Of a DNA stretch of 64,000 bases, positions 62,515 through 64,000 are shown one piece after another (positions within the stretch are counted from its first letter, which is position 1; the number at the start of each line of letters is the position of its first letter). The position numbers were made by a program, and so were the translations under genes. Source of the DNA: Crocodylus rhombifer (lineage: Eukaryota > Chordata > Crocodylia > Crocodylidae); the NCBI GenBank assembly GCA_038503035.1, contig JAVSML010020422.1, positions 99,503 to 163,502 of the forward strand. Reading direction: 5' to 3'. A model generated the notes under the pieces. It was not told the origin of the DNA and did not search any database. It saw nothing but the letters and a program-made list of their open reading frames with translations.

Positions 62515-62689
62515 TATACACCTGAGCTACATCAAACAGAACTTATGATTTTAGCAAATAGTAGTAATTTAATTACAGCAAAAAGTAGTAATACCCATAT
62601 ACTATTAAGGGAATAAGATGAAAGTTAATGCCTTTAATTTAAGGGATATAGATGCATTACTGTACTCGTATATCTTTTCTACCTGTGGT

Positions 62690-62925
62690 GCTTATCTCCC
62701 CTCCCTGTATTTAAAAAGTTGACATTTATGTATACAATATTCCTTTCACCACCTGCAACATCCAGTGCTCTATTTCCTCCATGTATTTTTGTAGTTTGGT
62801 TCCAGACTCCTGTGGGTTTGCTGCTCCTCCAATTTTGGAGCCATCTGCAAATTTGATTATATCTGAAACTATACCAAAGAAACATCCAGAGGTATAACCA
62901 CTGTCTCCAGGATGCAATTCACTGT
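62690..62925 (-). mobile_element. Possible LINE RT fragment
   Basis: The minus-strand frame reads GIVSDIIKFADGSKIGGAAN, then PQESGTKLQKYMEEIEHWML. This looks like the FADDTKIGG active-site box and the following LQ-D---L--W helix of a CR1/Rex-type reverse transcriptase, with the second Asp changed to Gly. The match is short and the surrounding sequence is too decayed to extend it. Confidence 0.45.
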
Positions 62926-63316
62926 AATGAAGAACTACTTGAGTAATCTAAGTCACATAATCACACTTCTCAAACACAAACAGAAATATGGCTTTTAAAG
63001 TCCATATGCCAGACTATAACTTGCTGTTCATTTCAAGAGCCAAATTTCAGTTTGCTTTATTTTAAAAGTGTGATGTTGTACAGGCAGAGACTCATGCACC
63101 ATATGGGAAGAAGTAGGGCATTGTGATGATTAACAGCAATTGTTCTAACAAGGAATGTCATGGATGGACTCCAACTCAAATATGGGCTACTTCGCAATGA
63201 CTTGGAAAAAAATGGAGAATATCCTCAAGATTCAGAGGCAAAATGTGTGTTTTCAGAAAATGAGGTACAGACCTGGAGAAAAGGTGCAGGTTGTTACTAG
63301 TTGAGCTACACCCACA

Positions 63317-63551
63317 TAAGTGGCTCTGTTACATCAGCAACAGTACTTAAGTGGCTTTAGCAGCTCTAGTGATTCTGCTCGAATGGCTTTAGTGACACTG
63401 CTTACGTCTGTTTAGTGACACTAGCAACACCATTTAAGAAGGCTTAGTGACACCAGTGAAGCTGCTTTAATGATACTGCTTAAGTGGTATTAACTATACT
63501 GATGACAGTACCTAAGTGGCTTCCACAGTAGCCAAAGTCACTTAAATGGTG
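63317..63551 (+). repeat. Decayed minisatellite, about 32-bp period
   Basis: TAAGTGGCT-like unit starts recur at 63317, 63348, 63380, 63403, 63435, 63468, 63481, 63513 and 63543. Most spacings are 30-33 bp, and two units are shortened. Units read TAAGTGGCTTTAGYRACAC-like sequence with many substitutions. It lies in the upstream intron of the BtpA-family gene. Confidence 0.8.
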
Positions 63552-63849
63552 CAGAAGTTGAAGCATTAGTGTAAGTATGCATGTGGCCAGAACTCCTTTT
63601 GTACTTCAGAATAAAACCTAGGAGTTATATTTAAACCTTTCAATTTTCCAATAAATTTCATAGTTAAATAAAACAGATTACTTCACTTTTAACGATGAGA
63701 CTTGCCACTGCTACATGTAATCTGTACCTAAAAATTTTATTATTGAGGGTTTAATTTTTTTTTTTAAACAACTCCTAAAAATACTGATATAATTAAAATT
63801 TTCAACCTCAGAACAGGAACAACCCATCTGCATCCTGGTACGTGAGCAT

Positions 63850-64000
63850 TAGGGGTGTGCGAAATGGGCCATATTCAATTCGGATTCAGCCCGAATTAGG
63901 GACAGCAATTAGATTCGTTGATTTGGATCACTCTCCCTGATTCTATTCAGCCGAATCTGAATCTGAAGATTTGATGCTGATTAAATGTTTTTTCTACATA
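63850..64000 (+). mobile_element. hAT-like element cut by window edge
   Basis: The sequence TAGGGGTGTGCGAAATGGGC starts at 63850 and is followed by many ATTCGGATTCAGCC / GGCTGAAT-type self-complementary segments. Its start resembles the TAGAGGTGCAC end of the element at 53114. The other end lies beyond 64000. Confidence 0.5.

Noticed and set aside
1..64000. CRISPR array, operons or other prokaryotic systems
   Set aside because: No regularly spaced identical repeats, no tightly packed frames and no ribosome-binding sites. The only tandem arrays are microsatellites and one decayed minisatellite.

Overview
The window is vertebrate nuclear DNA: about 40% G+C, split genes with GT-AG introns, one CpG island, and dense transposon fossils. 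Three CR1 retrotransposon 3' ends, of the kind whose tail reads CTATGATTCTATGA, together with many hAT-type and Tigger-like foldback elements, suggest an archosaur-line reptile, most likely a crocodilian. That placement is inferred from repeat style, not from a database match. Nothing bacterial, viral (beyond ordinary retroelement relics) or CRISPR-like is present.

Two protein-coding genes are supported, both on the minus strand. (1) C19orf12, the membrane-associated protein of mitochondria/ER whose human loss causes MPAN/NBIA4. Its two coding exons are at 12515-12674 and 9359-9624 and join in phase to a 141-residue protein. A CpG island at about 20.25-20.83 kb, with a clean minus-strand splice donor at 20464, is the probable promoter and first exon. 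(2) The last three coding exons of a BtpA/SgcQ-family (F13E9.13-like) TIM-barrel gene at 60300-60450, 58562-58689 and 51936-52126, with a polyadenylation signal at 51774-51779. Its 5' exons lie beyond the right edge.

Layout: 1-8.2 kb is intergenic DNA with relics of two old LINEs and SINE fragments. 8.2-20.8 kb is C19orf12 with its introns and CpG promoter. 20.9-51.7 kb is about 30 kb of gene-poor DNA. It holds a CR1 split by a 1014-bp hAT element, a 114-bp sequence present twice without a mismatch, a TG/CG tract, an L1/Tx1-like relic, two more CR1 tails and several foldback elements. 51.7-64 kb is the 3' part of the BtpA-family gene, whose introns hold two hAT elements, a Tigger-like foldback element, an LTR-like block and a decayed minisatellite.

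No new multi-gene system was found. The most unusual points are the BtpA-family gene, a repeat related to one at 43.4 kb embedded in the C19orf12 CpG island (with an open frame continuing into exon 2), the exact 114-bp duplicate, and several short near-perfect hairpins outside recognised elements. The two genes share a strand but nothing in the sequence suggests that they work together.
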